From Plasmodium malariae (lineage: Eukaryota; Apicomplexa; Aconoidasida; Haemosporida; Plasmodiidae), in assembly GCF_900090045.1 (NCBI RefSeq), contig NC_041780.1:541001-605000 (forward strand): a stretch of 64,000 nucleotides of DNA, in the 5' to 3' direction. The first letter of the stretch is position 1. The number at the start of each line of letters is the position of its first letter. A program made the position numbers and the translations under genes. This document shows positions 26,294 to 37,576 of the stretch, piece after piece. A model generated the notes under the pieces. The model searched no databases. It was not told the DNA's origin and was given only the letters and a program-made list of their open reading frames with translations.

Positions 26294-27964
26294 GCTTCCT
26301 CATGAAGATACTAAGACGCCGGCACATGCACATACATGTGTTCGCGTCCTATTCCCCGTTCTTCGCATATTTGATATTCTTCATTAGCTTTATCAGTATA
26401 ACTTGTTTTTGTCATATTTATAGCTTTTGTTTCGTTCCAGTATTTTATTTGCCTACGCATTTGTGATATATGTTATGTGTTATAGGTTCCCCTAAAATTA
26501 TTTCATACAGTGCGTTTATAAAAGGATGTACCTTTAAATTTTGACAGTATTATATATATTTTTATATATACATATGTACATGTTCCTTAGGCACTCACTA
26601 TCAATGCTACAACTAAAACGGATGCACTGCTACTCTCATTTTGTTTCATTATGTTTATGTTTTACTTTATAATTTTTTTTTTTCTTTTTTTTTTTCATGT
26701 GAAACTTTGTGAGCAGCGAAAGTTCTGACTTATTAAGAGTGGCTTAAGGGTTAAGTTATAATTATCATACGATTAACCCATATGTCTTGTTTATATCTAC
26801 TCTTATGTTTAATTTATTTATGTACACATTTTATTTATACAATTAATTTGTTTATCTATTTTTCTATTTATTTCATTTACTTCATTTTTGCATTATCACA
26901 CTCTCACGCTTTTGCATGCTCACATTTTTTTAATTTTTTAATTTTTTGAAAATATTGAATTACAGTTATGGGTTAAAAAGTAAATTAAGAAAAAAATTAT
27001 AAGAAACATATTCGAGAAAAAATAGGAACACAAAAAATAAAAAAAAGTATAGATATTTTAGTAATTAAGCAAAAAGTCCATTATAAAAATACAACATCAG
27101 TATATATTTTCAAATTTATTAACAGAAGATTATAAGATGACATATGTTCTAAGTTAATATATTAAGGAGAACAAAGGGTAGGGGAAAGGAGGTACTAAAA
27201 AAAAAAAAAAAAAAAGTATGTATAGAAAGCAAAACCTTAAAAATGTGAAACAGATTTATTTTATTATATTTAATTTGATATTAGTTTTTCTTTTCTATGT
27301 GTCCAAATTTTCCTGATGAGAAAAAAGTTCATGCACGATTGGAGCCTTTCCCTTCATGTGCATTTCCATTTCTGTACATCATTTGTTTCATATAATAAAA
27401 AATACATTTTTTCATCTATCTTAATTATTTTTCTATGGGTTAGTTTCTTTTTCCTCTTTTTGAGGACTATCTCTCTATTCGTCTGCATAGTCCTATGCCG
27501 TATCTCCCCTTGCACCGTCATCATTCTCTATCAGAATGGTGGGTTCACCTTCCCCCCTTTTTTTTTTTTCCCCCCTACCACTGTCATTGCTACAAGTACA
27601 ACTACAACTACAACTGTTACGACTGTAACTATTCGTATTCTTCCTTATTTCCGCTATACGAACCTTGATGATAGTAGATACCCGAATAACCATAATAGTA
27701 GTTAAACAACTTGTTAACATGCATAGAAGCACATATATATGTAATAAACCAAAAGTATTTCTATGATTTTTTCATGATGAGTTAAACAGTTCCTTCCAAT
27801 TGAATTTGCTCGCATAACAAAATAGGAAACACTGGAGAGACAGGCACCTTTTTTTTCATGTTTACTTAAATCTTTTGGAAATATCGTTTATATTAATTTT
27901 CTTGCTACTATACAACATATATGCATAAATAATGCATTTATTTTGTTGTCAATTTGTGAGTTTT

Positions 27965-27997
<33 letters not shown>
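26294..27997. other. Intergenic, no supported gene
   Basis: Spacer between the convergent giant gene and the minus-strand exons near 28 kb. It holds poly-T/poly-A runs and a trinucleotide (acaactaca) stretch at 27590-27630. The open frame at 27316-27705 has no convincing composition and is probably chance. A very long poly-T (27969-27997) abuts the stop codon of the next gene. Confidence 0.5.
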
Positions 27998-28325
27998 CTA
28001 ATCTTCCTTTTTTTCGTATTCACCATAACTAGTGAAGCTGCTCGCGTCGGCACAATTGCTAGCAACGCTAGCACTTCGGCTAATGCCCCTCCTTTTTGAC
28101 CAGTAGTTACCCCCTAACACTTCATTCCTGCGCGCTTCCTTATAACATTATGCTCATTTGTGCCTAGCCATAGTATTCCCCGTATCCTTCTACATTATCT
28201 CACATACACAAGTGATGTAATCAATGCATTCTTTAAAATAATTTTATTTTGCATACTGTTTTGTACTAACAAAATATACCTTTCCCATTCCGATATGTTT
28301 CATGATGACAATCTTTGCCATTATT
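27998..28325 (-). CDS. Tentative 3' exon cluster of an unrecognised protein
   Basis: Three minus-strand blocks join in phase: 28280-28325 (NNGKDCHHETYRNGK), 28208-28230 (CIDYITC) and 27998-28138 (EARRNEVLGGNYWSKRRG onward, ending YEKKED and a stop). The last block is about 50% GC in a region far poorer in GC, and is open for 46 codons. The introns are short (about 49 and 69 nt) and the last has a weak acceptor. I could not find the upstream exon. The blocks may be a separate gene or belong with the CCCH-finger gene, which ends at 28644 on the same strand. No family recognised. Confidence 0.35.
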
Positions 28326-28643
28326 CTAAGTAGCTACAATAAACAGAAATGTAAAATGCGCATGATGGTATGTATTTCTATATGTTATGTTCTGTTGTAT
28401 ATATTATATACGTTGTTCATTGGGCAAATAATACCTTTTCTTATACTTTCACTGTTAAGTAATAAATTATGAGCAAGTTATATGCATGTGCACATTATAG
28501 TATGGCATGGACAATGCATGACCATTATAGGATTATAAATAATATATATTTTTTTTTTTATTATCACTTAAATATTTATCCCCATCTTTCTCTTCTTCTC
28601 CCTCTTTGTCGTCATAAATACCATCATCAAACATTACATTTCT

Positions 28644-31600
28644 CTAAGTACTCAAGTAATCCTGTATGGTTTTTTCATGATTTACACACTCAGTTAAAGT
28701 TTCCCCTGTACATTTTCCCTCATATGTATTCTTACTAAACATGTTCCTTTCCTCGTTCGTTAAACAAGTCCTACTGTCGTTGTTGTTGTACTGGTTGCTA
28801 TACTCCTTTTCCTTACTATTTACTTTATCATGTTTATCCCTTTCTTCGTTAGGTGTGTTTCTCTCTTGCACTCTTACACACGAGTCATTCTTTAAAGATT
28901 CATCATGTTCAATGAAATTTTCATTAACTTTACTATAATTTGTGTGGCTGTTTTTTCCTTTCCATTTCGCATCTTCGCAGTTTATGGTACTTCCATGGGG
29001 TACGTTTCTTGTATGTATCCGCTTATATTTATATTCATCTGTATGTTTATCTTTAACCTCATCCTTGACCCCATGTTTATGCGTATGTTTGTCTATATGT
29101 TTATGTTTATCCTTATGTTTGCTCCTCTCGTGAACACGTCTCTCCTGTGTGCCCTTCTTATACTCGCTTCTTTCCCACCGTGTTGCGCTGTACAAGGAAT
29201 AATTTTTGGCTATATGTGGAAAATTGTTATAAAGACCTTCCGCATGTATTCCTCCTCTTTCTACCTGTTTTTCCATATAATTTATTTTCCTTTTCTGTAA
29301 ATTGTATATGCTCTTATCATCATATTTTCTTCTGTTCTCACTGTAATTCCCTCCTTTATTGTACGTACTGGATCTGTGTTTACTGCTGTAATATATCCCT
29401 TCATTTGTGGGATGCCCAAAATTATAAGGCTGTTCTTTCTTATATTTTTCCTTTTTTATACTTTTTTCCGCTCGTTCATCTTCATCATATGTCTTATCAC
29501 GTACATACAATACATAATCTTTATCACTACCACTGTCGTTTTCCATGTAAACGTTGCTCTTTTCCATAATTGGATCTACATCTTGGCTTCTTAAATCACC
29601 ATCATACTGTTTGTTATTATTATTATTGGTAGTAGTAGTAGTAGTAGTATTAGCAGTAGTAGCATCAGTAGTAGTGTTAGTAGTATTCGCAGTAGTATTA
29701 GCAGTAGTAGCATCAGTAGTAGTGTTAGTAGTATTCGCAGTAGTAGTAGTGGTATTATTATTCCTCCTTTTTTTATGGGATTTATTATGTTCTCTTTCGT
29801 TGTGAGTAGAATCATACAATGGTCTCTTCCTCCTTACTTCCATGTGCCTGCTGTGGGTGAAGTTCCCTAATTCGTTTTCCTCATCATGGACATATTCCTT
29901 TAACTCTCTAACTCTATGTTCATGTACAGTGCCGCGTTCCTTTTCAGTTAGATCATTCTCCGGAATACTTTTCCTCTGCTCACGAGTAACGCAAAATTCA
30001 TTACGCAGAGAAAATGTCCAATCGTGTAAAACGTTTTTAACCTTAATCTTGTAGGATATATGATCTGTGTGATGACAGTAAATACTGGTATGATCACATG
30101 AGCATTTGGCTTCATTTATTGATGGACAAACAATGCACATATTATTATCATGATGGTATGTTAAGATATATAAATTAGAATTTTTGTTTTTATGTATTTC
30201 ATTATGACAATTATTACAGTTAGAATGACAATCCTTTTGATAAAGAAAATGATTCGAACATGGCTTCCTACCTCCTTCACTGCACTCGTTACACGTATCA
30301 TATGATTTTTTTGTATTACTATACATATTGTTTCTGTTTAATAAATTGACTATAACAGAATCTGTACCGCGATCACTGCGGTTATTGCAGTTAGTGCGGT
30401 CATTAGAGTAGTCATTAATATCAATATTATGTTTACCATTGTAGTAAGCACTTCCATTATTAGGATCATAACTGTAGTTATCACTATCACTAACACGCTC
30501 AGCATTACAATCATCACCCCCAATATTATGATCATTATTGTAGTCATCATGTCCATTATTATAATTAACAATGTTGTTATAAGTGCCTTTATTTTTTTCA
30601 TCCCTGTCGAATAAAATCATTAGGTCTTTGGTTACATCGCCTAAGTTGCTGACTTCATCTTTTTCACTCCCCAAGTGATCAAGCAGGTCCTTTGTAATCA
30701 CATGCGCATATTTTCTTTTTTTATACAAACTATTTAATATATCGAAATAATGTTTTTTTAAATTTTTCGGTAGATGATCAATGGAATGACAAAATTGGCA
30801 TTCATTTAGTAAGAAGCAAAATCTACCTTCTATAAAATGATTACAAACTTTACATTTATTTTTAAAGTGTAACATCTTTAAAGGATGTAATGGTGAGTGT
30901 TCATTAAGATGAGTATAATGATGACACCACTTACAGTTGATTTTAAGATTACAAGAATTTCTATTACTACCAAATTTATAACATGGTACACATAACCCAT
31001 GTACATGTAACACTTTTTGTAATATATATAAAATAATTTCATCATTAATATTTAATTCAAATATTTCTATTAATGCGTTTGTTATACTTTGTCCCTTTGT
31101 GTAATATAACTCATTAAAATTGTTCAGTATCTTTTTTCGTTGTTCTCCTAATTGATATATTTCTTTCAGTTCACATAATCTGGATGTATTAATAGTTTCG
31201 TTATTAATTGTATAATTGCTATTCTGACCATGGTCCATATTTTGCATTTCCCCTTTCCTTTTTTTATAAAAACCTCTTTCTTTAAACTGATTCCCATCTA
31301 TTTCTCGTTCTGTTCGTGGGTCAGTTCTGTTATTCGGTTGATGCACTCCATAATAGGCGGATTTGTTAGCGGCATAGCACTCCACTTCGTTAGTAGCATA
31401 GCACTCCACTTCGTTAGTAGCATAGCACGCCTCTTCGTTAGCATCATAGCACGCCTCTTCGTTAGCATCATAGCACGCCTCTTCGTTAGCGGCATAATTG
31501 TCTGTTTCATTTATGGAAAAGCTATCATCATAATTATCAGCACCCGTATCTTCGTCCGTTTCTATAACACCCAATTTGCCAATTTCTTTTTCATCATTTG

Positions 31601-31721
31601 AAAATATTGTATTGTGTGTTTCCTTCCCTTCATCATTACATACTTTCGTGTGTGTGTCCTCCTTTTGTTCAGTGATACTTTTGCATTTACGAAGTCGTGT
31701 GGAAATGCTTTCGCTATTCAT
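28644..31721 (-). CDS. CCCH-type zinc-finger protein (putative RNA-binding), 1,025 residues
   Basis: A single uninterrupted frame starts MNSESISTRLRKCK. Between about residues 245 and 310 there are two fingers: GLCVPCYKFGSNRNSCNLK continuing to CKWCHH fits C-x9-C-x5-C-x3-H, and CKVCNHFIEGRFC continuing FLLNECQFCH fits C-x8-C-x5-C-x3-H. Each is preceded by an extra CxxC cysteine, as in apicomplexan proteins with a G-x-C-x-P-C-x-F start. Such fingers usually bind RNA (family knowledge). The rest is charged and Asn-rich, with a 24-bp NEEACYDA-type repeat near the N-terminus and a TTTTANTTNTT stretch. After the stop the same frame stays open for about 30 codons with acidic, coding-like composition. 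The exact biological role cannot be read from the sequence. Confidence 0.82.
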   Translation of the reverse strand: MNSESISTRLRKCKSITEQKEDTHTKVCNDEGKETHNTIFSNDEKEIGKLGVIETDEDTGADNYDDSFSINETDNYAANEEACYDANEEACYDANEEACYATNEVECYATNEVECYAANKSAYYGVHQPNNRTDPRTEREIDGNQFKERGFYKKRKGEMQNMDHGQNSNYTINNETINTSRLCELKEIYQLGEQRKKILNNFNELYYTKGQSITNALIEIFELNINDEIILYILQKVLHVHGLCVPCYKFGSNRNSCNLKINCKWCHHYTHLNEHSPLHPLKMLHFKNKCKVCNHFIEGRFCFLLNECQFCHSIDHLPKNLKKHYFDILNSLYKKRKYAHVITKDLLDHLGSEKDEVSNLGDVTKDLMILFDRDEKNKGTYNNIVNYNNGHDDYNNDHNIGGDDCNAERVSDSDNYSYDPNNGSAYYNGKHNIDINDYSNDRTNCNNRSDRGTDSVIVNLLNRNNMYSNTKKSYDTCNECSEGGRKPCSNHFLYQKDCHSNCNNCHNEIHKNKNSNLYILTYHHDNNMCIVCPSINEAKCSCDHTSIYCHHTDHISYKIKVKNVLHDWTFSLRNEFCVTREQRKSIPENDLTEKERGTVHEHRVRELKEYVHDEENELGNFTHSRHMEVRRKRPLYDSTHNEREHNKSHKKRRNNNTTTTTANTTNTTTDATTANTTANTTNTTTDATTANTTTTTTTNNNNNKQYDGDLRSQDVDPIMEKSNVYMENDSGSDKDYVLYVRDKTYDEDERAEKSIKKEKYKKEQPYNFGHPTNEGIYYSSKHRSSTYNKGGNYSENRRKYDDKSIYNLQKRKINYMEKQVERGGIHAEGLYNNFPHIAKNYSLYSATRWERSEYKKGTQERRVHERSKHKDKHKHIDKHTHKHGVKDEVKDKHTDEYKYKRIHTRNVPHGSTINCEDAKWKGKNSHTNYSKVNENFIEHDESLKNDSCVRVQERNTPNEERDKHDKVNSKEKEYSNQYNNNDSRTCLTNEERNMFSKNTYEGKCTGETLTECVNHEKTIQDYLST
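31371..31496 (-). repeat. 24-bp coding repeat (NEEACYDA / NEVECYAT)
   Basis: Five in-frame 24-bp units near the N-terminus of the CCCH-finger protein. Each encodes N-E-x-x-C-Y-x-x, so the array adds evenly spaced cysteines, unlike ordinary Asn/Lys low complexity. Confidence 0.88.
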
Positions 31722-34562
31722 TGTGCGTTAAGTGGTTCGATACATGCATGTAAGGGAGTGAACACATATATGTATATATACATATGTATGTGCATGCCCT
31801 GGCTAAATAAAGCAGCACTTCGAGTTATTCGAAAAATACTACTAATTCCAATAATGCCAGTAGATACAATAATGCCAAAAGATACAATAATGTGAATAGA
31901 GGAAATAGAGTCAAAAGATACAATAATGTGAATAGAGACAATAATGTGAATAGAGGAAATAGAGTCAATAATGCCAATGGTACCAAGAGAACCACTAATT
32001 CCGATAATGACGATGCGCCCAATTCTACCAAATAAAACGAAAACAATTCCCTGTTGTTACGAAGAAATAGCGTAACTTCATTAATACTCTCGAACATATA
32101 CATATATATGTATATATATATATATATATGTGTATATATGTAGGAATAGGCAAATAAATTTCCTACATGCGCATATTTATGTACGAAATTTATTTTCCTT
32201 TTTTTAATTTCCTCCTGCTCTACTTTTTTATTTATCTAATCTCCGAAACATCATCTTTCATTTGGTTTGTTTTCTATTTTTGTAATGAGAAAACTTGGTA
32301 CTAACTTTTAAATAGCTAGAGGGTAAAAGCAAATAAAATTTGTGTTTCACGCTAAGTACTTATAAGCACCCACATATACAGAGAAGTATATACGTATGCA
32401 CATGCATATAATATGTACGTATTATGTACGAGAGTACAAGTACATGTGCATATATATGTTGTACATATATATATACGTATGCACTATTCATAATCTGCTC
32501 ATATGCAACGACTTACTTAAGAAGGCACTCAAAAATAATATCGTTTCTAGCGAATTAAGATCATAATAAGTAAAATAAAATAAAATATTAAACAGAATGA
32601 CAGGCACAATGATAGGCAGGACGATTGGCAGAATGACAAATGGAATGATAAACAAGAATGATAAGCAATGTAATAGGCAAAACTCAAAACAGCGTGATAC
32701 GCAAAATTAACAAATAAAACAAAAATGTAGAACTCGTTTTGAGTAAAAAACGAAACTATACAAAGTTTAATTTTTTTTTTTTTTTTTTTTTTCAAGCTTT
32801 TATGTATTATATAACTTTTGCAATATTTTTTTAATAGTTATTTAATTTGTAAAAAATCGCCTTTTCGAATATTTTTCCTTTTGGAAATTATTTTGATACA
32901 TTTGAGAAAAATAAAGCAAAAAAATTACATAAACTTTTGAGTGTTCATTTTTGCCTTGTGCGTATATATATATATATATATAATATAAGGACATTAAGAT
33001 TAGCGTATGCAAAACTTGTAAATGGGTAGAGATACATTTTATGTTGGTTTAATTTTTTTTTTTTTTCTTCAAAAATATTTCACATTCCTCATATAAAAAA
33101 GAAAATTAAAGAAAAAGGACTGAAAATTTGGTTAGCACATATATAATATACATTATTGTTTTCTCTATTTTTTTTTAATTTATTTTTTATGCTTATGTAT
33201 AATACATGTTTTTATATAGATATGAATACTTTTTTTTATTTTGAAATTAACTACATATGTGAGTCATGTTATGATTATACAGTTGAATTTTATTATTATT
33301 TTTTTTTTAAATATATGCCCCTGCATAATCATACCGATAAAAGTAGGAACACAAAATAACATCAAAAAGAAAAAATTGTGTAGGGAGGGAAAAGCAAAGA
33401 AAAATTTGTACTTCTCTACATCAACTTAATTGTACTGTGTGTTTACGTTATTTTGTTTACATAAGTATAAATATTTACATGAATGTATATACAAATATAT
33501 GTGTATATATTTTTATATTTTATGGGAGGAGGAATTCACCCAAGGACGTATCTTAATCTTACAATAGGGGCTTCCTTTTGGAAATGCGGTTTTAAAAATT
33601 ATATATATATATATATATATGTATACATAAGTGCGTATGTATTTATACGTCCGAAAGTATAGTACAATTTTGTTTGTGTATAATATAAGATTTTTCCCTC
33701 TCTGTTATCAAGCTGATGAACATTTTATCTTCTGTCATATGTACTTTTTCTACAACGTTATACATATATATATATATATATATATATATCTAAAAATGTT
33801 TAAAGCATTCTTTTTTTTTTCTGTTCATGAGTGCACAAATTTGTGAAAACAACGTGTTTGTAAAAGAGATACGTTTAAGATGTGTATGTTTTAAAAAAAA
33901 AAGGGGGAAATAACAAATGCCTCACAAAAAAATAAATAAATGTACAGATAATTTTATAAATAAATGTACAGATAATTTTATAAATAAATGTACAGATAAT
34001 TTTATAAATAAATGTACAGATAATTTTATAAATAAATGTACAGATAATTTTATAAATAAATGTATAGATAATTTTATAAATAAATGTGTAGATAATTTTA
34101 TAAATATATAAATGTACAGATAAATTTATAAATAAATGTATAGATAAATATATATACAACGTAAGCATGCATATTCGTACGTATATATAAACATGGAACT
34201 GATGCATTTGTGCAACAAGTATATTCAAGTTAAAGTAACAGTAAGGCAAGGGAAACTGCCATGATTACACGTACAGTTCACCTTAAGGTGGGAAATGAAA
34301 AATGGGGGAAACATCCTTCATACAAAACGTAAAAAAGTTTTACTACCTAACGTATTACCGCATATAGGGGCATGCGTGTACATACATATATATATATATA
34401 TGTATTTGTAATATATGTGCAATATGTGTGTGGTTAATGTACAATACAGGTATAATATATATATATATATATAATACATCTATTTATGTATGTATACGTA
34501 TATATATAATACATCTATTTATGTATGTGCCCACATTTATGGTGAACCACTAAGATGCTTCC
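31722..34562. other. Intergenic region with minisatellites, no supported gene
   Basis: Upstream of the CCCH-finger gene and downstream of the BCKDH E1-beta gene, both on the minus strand. It contains an imperfect repeat of caaaagatacaataatgtga type at 31850-31985, (TA)n blocks at 32100-32130, 32965-32985, 33600-33620 and 33765-33790, poly-T at 32769-32792, and the 24-bp array described separately. No open frame here has coding-like composition. Confidence 0.55.
33935..34155. repeat. 24-bp tandem repeat
   Basis: About seven to eight copies of ataaataaatgtacagata plus atttt, with a few variants at the right end. It encodes no supported protein although both strands stay open through it, because the unit is a multiple of three and lacks stops in some frames. 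Confidence 0.9.
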
Positions 34563-35684
34563 TTATACGTTCATCATATTTTTCACCTCAAAAACAACTT
34601 TATGCTCGTCTGGAATGTAAAAGGGTTCATAAACATGCGGGAAAGGAGTATCATAACCACACACTCTTTTAATAGGAGAATGTAAATTATAAAAACATCT
34701 TTCTTGAATTTTGGCAGCAATTTCTGCTCCAAATCCGTTGGTTACTTGAGCTTCATGTGTAATTAAAAGTCTACCTGTTTTTTCAACGGATTTTTGAACA
34801 GTATCAATATCCCATGGAATAATTGTTTGTAAATCAATTATTTCACAATCTATTTGATGTTTTTTTAACAAAGTATCAGCTGCAATTTTCATTTTATGCA
34901 CTAATGAACCCCATGTAACAATTGTTATATCTTTACCTTGTTTTACCACATCAGCTTTGCCTAACTCTAATTCATATGCCTCCACTGGTACATTACAAAC
35001 TGATGACCTGTAGAGAATTTTTGGTTCAAAAAATAAACAAGGATTAGGATCTTTAATAGCAGATAGTAATAACCCTTTAGCTTTATATGCATCACTAGGA
35101 ACAATAATTTTAATTCCAGAAGCATGAGCAAAAAATGCTTCTGGACTCTGTGAATGATAAAGACCCCCATGCCCTACTGCACCCCATGTACATCGTATAG
35201 TTAACTTACCAACATCAAAACTGTTACCTGATCTGTATCTATATTTAGCTACATCATTTACTATTTGATCAAAAGCAGGAAAAATATAATCTCCAAATTG
35301 AATTTCTGCAATTGTTGTAAATCCATTTTCTGCTAACCCAATTGCAAAACCAATTATTCCTTGTTCACACAGAGGAGTATTAAAAACTCTTTTGTCACCA
35401 TACTTATTTCTTAAATCTAAAGAACACCTAAAAACACCCCCAAATGCTACATCTTCACCTAGTAGTATTGACTGAGGGTCTTTTTCAAACACATTGTGCA
35501 TAGCTGAATTAATTGCTGTAAACATGTTCATTTTTTTTTTTTCTAAATTGTGTGTAGAAGAAAATGATCGAATGGTATTAGTTTTTGTGCCACAGTGCAT
35601 GGCCTTTTTTGTCCCACCAAGAATATTCCCATTTTTGTTTATTCCAACTTTTAAAAAATTAATCACATCTTGTTGTATTCTCAT
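34563..35684 (-). CDS. BCKDHB: 2-oxoisovalerate (branched-chain keto-acid) dehydrogenase E1 subunit beta, mitochondrial
   Basis: A single exon encodes 373 residues. It is colinear with BCKDH E1-beta: [109 protein letters not shown] and [19 protein letters not shown] are all present. The first 50 or so residues are basic and Ser/Thr/Asn-rich ([19 protein letters not shown]), as expected of a mitochondrial transit peptide. E1-beta pairs with E1-alpha to bind thiamine diphosphate and decarboxylate 2-oxo acids. In Plasmodium the mitochondrial BCKDH complex is known to act on pyruvate, supplying acetyl-CoA, because the true PDH is in the apicoplast. E1-alpha and E2 are not in this window. Confidence 0.96.
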   Translation of the reverse strand: MRIQQDVINFLKVGINKNGNILGGTKKAMHCGTKTNTIRSFSSTHNLEKKKMNMFTAINSAMHNVFEKDPQSILLGEDVAFGGVFRCSLDLRNKYGDKRVFNTPLCEQGIIGFAIGLAENGFTTIAEIQFGDYIFPAFDQIVNDVAKYRYRSGNSFDVGKLTIRCTWGAVGHGGLYHSQSPEAFFAHASGIKIIVPSDAYKAKGLLLSAIKDPNPCLFFEPKILYRSSVCNVPVEAYELELGKADVVKQGKDITIVTWGSLVHKMKIAADTLLKKHQIDCEIIDLQTIIPWDIDTVQKSVEKTGRLLITHEAQVTNGFGAEIAAKIQERCFYNLHSPIKRVCGYDTPFPHVYEPFYIPDEHKVVFEVKNMMNV

Positions 35685-36591
35685 CTTGATTTTTATTAAA
35701 AAATTAGGAAAGTACCGCGTGTAGGCGTTGTTAAAATAAAGCTTTATATAATCCTAAATGTAACGTGGATCGTAATACTACTATTTTTTTTTTTTTTTTT
35801 TTTTATCATCCAAGTATATTTATGTAACCAAAAAATATTTCTTTTTTTCTTCCAAATAAATATCTGTTTTGCCAATATAAAAATATCAGTTTTGTCAACA
35901 TATAAATATGTGCTTTTCCACCAAGTAAAATATCTATTTTTCCACTAAATATATATATCTACTTTTCCAAGAAATGTTAGTCCTTCCAATTCAGAGGAAT
36001 ACACCTTTTTTTTTTTTTTTTTTTTTGGATCATTTTTATTTTAGCTATTTAAAAAAAAAAAAAAAAAAAAAAATATTTTACAAAATTTTTATTTTTTTTC
36101 TAGTATATTTGCTTTAGTTCTCAATAAAAATTGCTTCAATATTGGAAGTCCTTTGGGAATAAAATTACGGAGAAAATTGAAGGTACTGCACCAAAAGTGG
36201 GTACTCAAAAAATGTACATACGTACATGCATATATGTACATACATACATGAATGCAGTATTTTACAATTTTTTGTACCCAGTTTGTATTCACATGTACAA
36301 TGCAGAAAAAAAAGGAAAAAGTCCATTCACACACACAAATGTGTTGGTAATTTTAATTTCAATTAGAACGTTTTTACCTGTACAACCTATTCTTTTCTTT
36401 TTTTTTTTTTTCCCATTGCATGTACATATTTTTTCCATTTTTTTTTTTTTTTTTTGGCATACAGTTGTAAATGGATACTACAATAAAATTTGAGAAATTG
36501 CATGAACAGCAATAAAAAAAAAAATAAATAGAAAAGAGAACGCTAATTTTGCTATAATAATATTGACCAAACTGTATTTATATACAACAAA
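35685..36591. other. Intergenic with unresolved exon-like block (36089-36492)
   Basis: Poly-T and poly-A runs fill 35780-36080. At 36108-36185 both strands look coding. On plus, a T-rich acceptor (ttgctttag at 36115) opens a frame reading LNKNCFNIGSPLGIKLRRKLK, and a T-tract acceptor near 36463 opens VNGYYNKI and a stop. On minus, the frame reads NFIPKGLPILKQFLLRTK and ends ILEKK plus stop at 36089. I could not build a complete gene on either strand, so no gene is called. Confidence 0.35.
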
Positions 36592-36783
36592 ATGTCTGAT
36601 TTGTTGTTAGACTTTCTTTTTATTTTATTATACTGTAACATTTCGTTATGTTTTGCTTTTGTTGGTATGTATCAAAAAAGTGTGGATGGGTAACGGATCT
36701 TTTCACCTTTTAACAATTTTTCTTAAAAACATTTCTTTTTTGCCGTTTAACTATTTTTTGTAGCAAAGAAGGAAAAAAAATAA
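36592..36783 (+). CDS. Candidate 30-residue membrane microprotein, two exons
   Basis: Exon 1 (36592-36664) starts at an ATG in the good context acaaaATG and ends at a strong donor GTATGT. Exon 2 (36764-36783) follows a T-rich acceptor, ctattttttgtag. Joined in phase they read MSDLLLDFLFILLYCNISLC then FAFVAKKEKK and a stop: one hydrophobic helix and a basic tail. That is the layout of tiny tail-anchored subunits such as OST4, but I see no specific similarity, so no function is assigned. It may also be the first exon of a longer gene with a different 3' exon. The pair of good splice signals plus a clean membrane helix is the support. Confidence 0.4.
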
Positions 36784-37105
36784 GAGAAATAAACTAAACA
36801 ACATAAAAATAAATAAATAAATAAATGAAATAAAACAACGAATTATGCAGCACCGTAGCGATAAAGTGCCAATGCATGAAGCATCAAAATGTGAAGCGCT
36901 AAGACGATAATATTCCAAAGCAACAAAAATGCTCGAAAAGGAAAGATAAAGAACATCAAAGATTTAGTAGCCCTCTCACACATCATTTACTTTTACCATA
37001 CACAACAGTTACTATGTATATGATAAGAATGGACACAACGTAGAGAAGAATTAACAATAAAAACATTTTTGCTGTGTTAGTTAATTCTGTAAAAAAAAAA
37101 AAAAA

Positions 37106-37388
37106 AAGCAAATCAAATCAAATAAAAGAAAGAAGAAAAATTATATCAAATAAAAGAAAGAAGAAAAAATTATATCAAATAAAAGAAAGAAGAAAAAATT
37201 ATATCAAATAAAAGAAAGAAGAAAAATATATATCAAATAAAAGAAAGAAGAAAAAATATATATCAAATAAAAGAAAGAAAAAATATATATCAAATAAAAG
37301 AAAGAAGAAAAAATATATATCAAATAAAAGAAAGAAGAAAAAATATATATCAAATAAAAGAAAGAAGAAAAAATAAATATCAAAATGT
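37106..37388. repeat. 26-27-bp tandem repeat near the end of the TPM gene
   Basis: About ten copies of tatatcaaataaaagaaaga with agaaaaa, starting after poly-A (37091-37107). It lies about 190 bases beyond the stop codon of the minus-strand TPM gene, so in its 3' flank. The apparent F/Y-rich protein on the minus strand is a by-product. Confidence 0.9.
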
Positions 37389-37576
37389 AACACAAAAAAA
37401 TGCAACACGATAAAGTGTAATATAATGTTATAATGCAATGCAAAATAACAAAGCGCCCACAGATATAATGGGGAATGCACCTCGTAAATAGAACGGAACA
37501 ACGCGTCCCGATACGATACGGTGTACGATAAATACGTGCGTCATTAAGAAACATAAAAAAGTTCATGTTAAGTAAA

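Noticed and set aside
25953..26466. Plus-strand frames rich in Phe after the giant gene
   Set aside because: They read a 36-bp pyrimidine repeat and poly-T; unit length divisible by three keeps them open.
33875..34249. NFINKCTD and KIICTFIY repeat proteins
   Set aside because: Non-coding 24-bp minisatellite read in frame; no start context, splice sites or flanking coding sequence.
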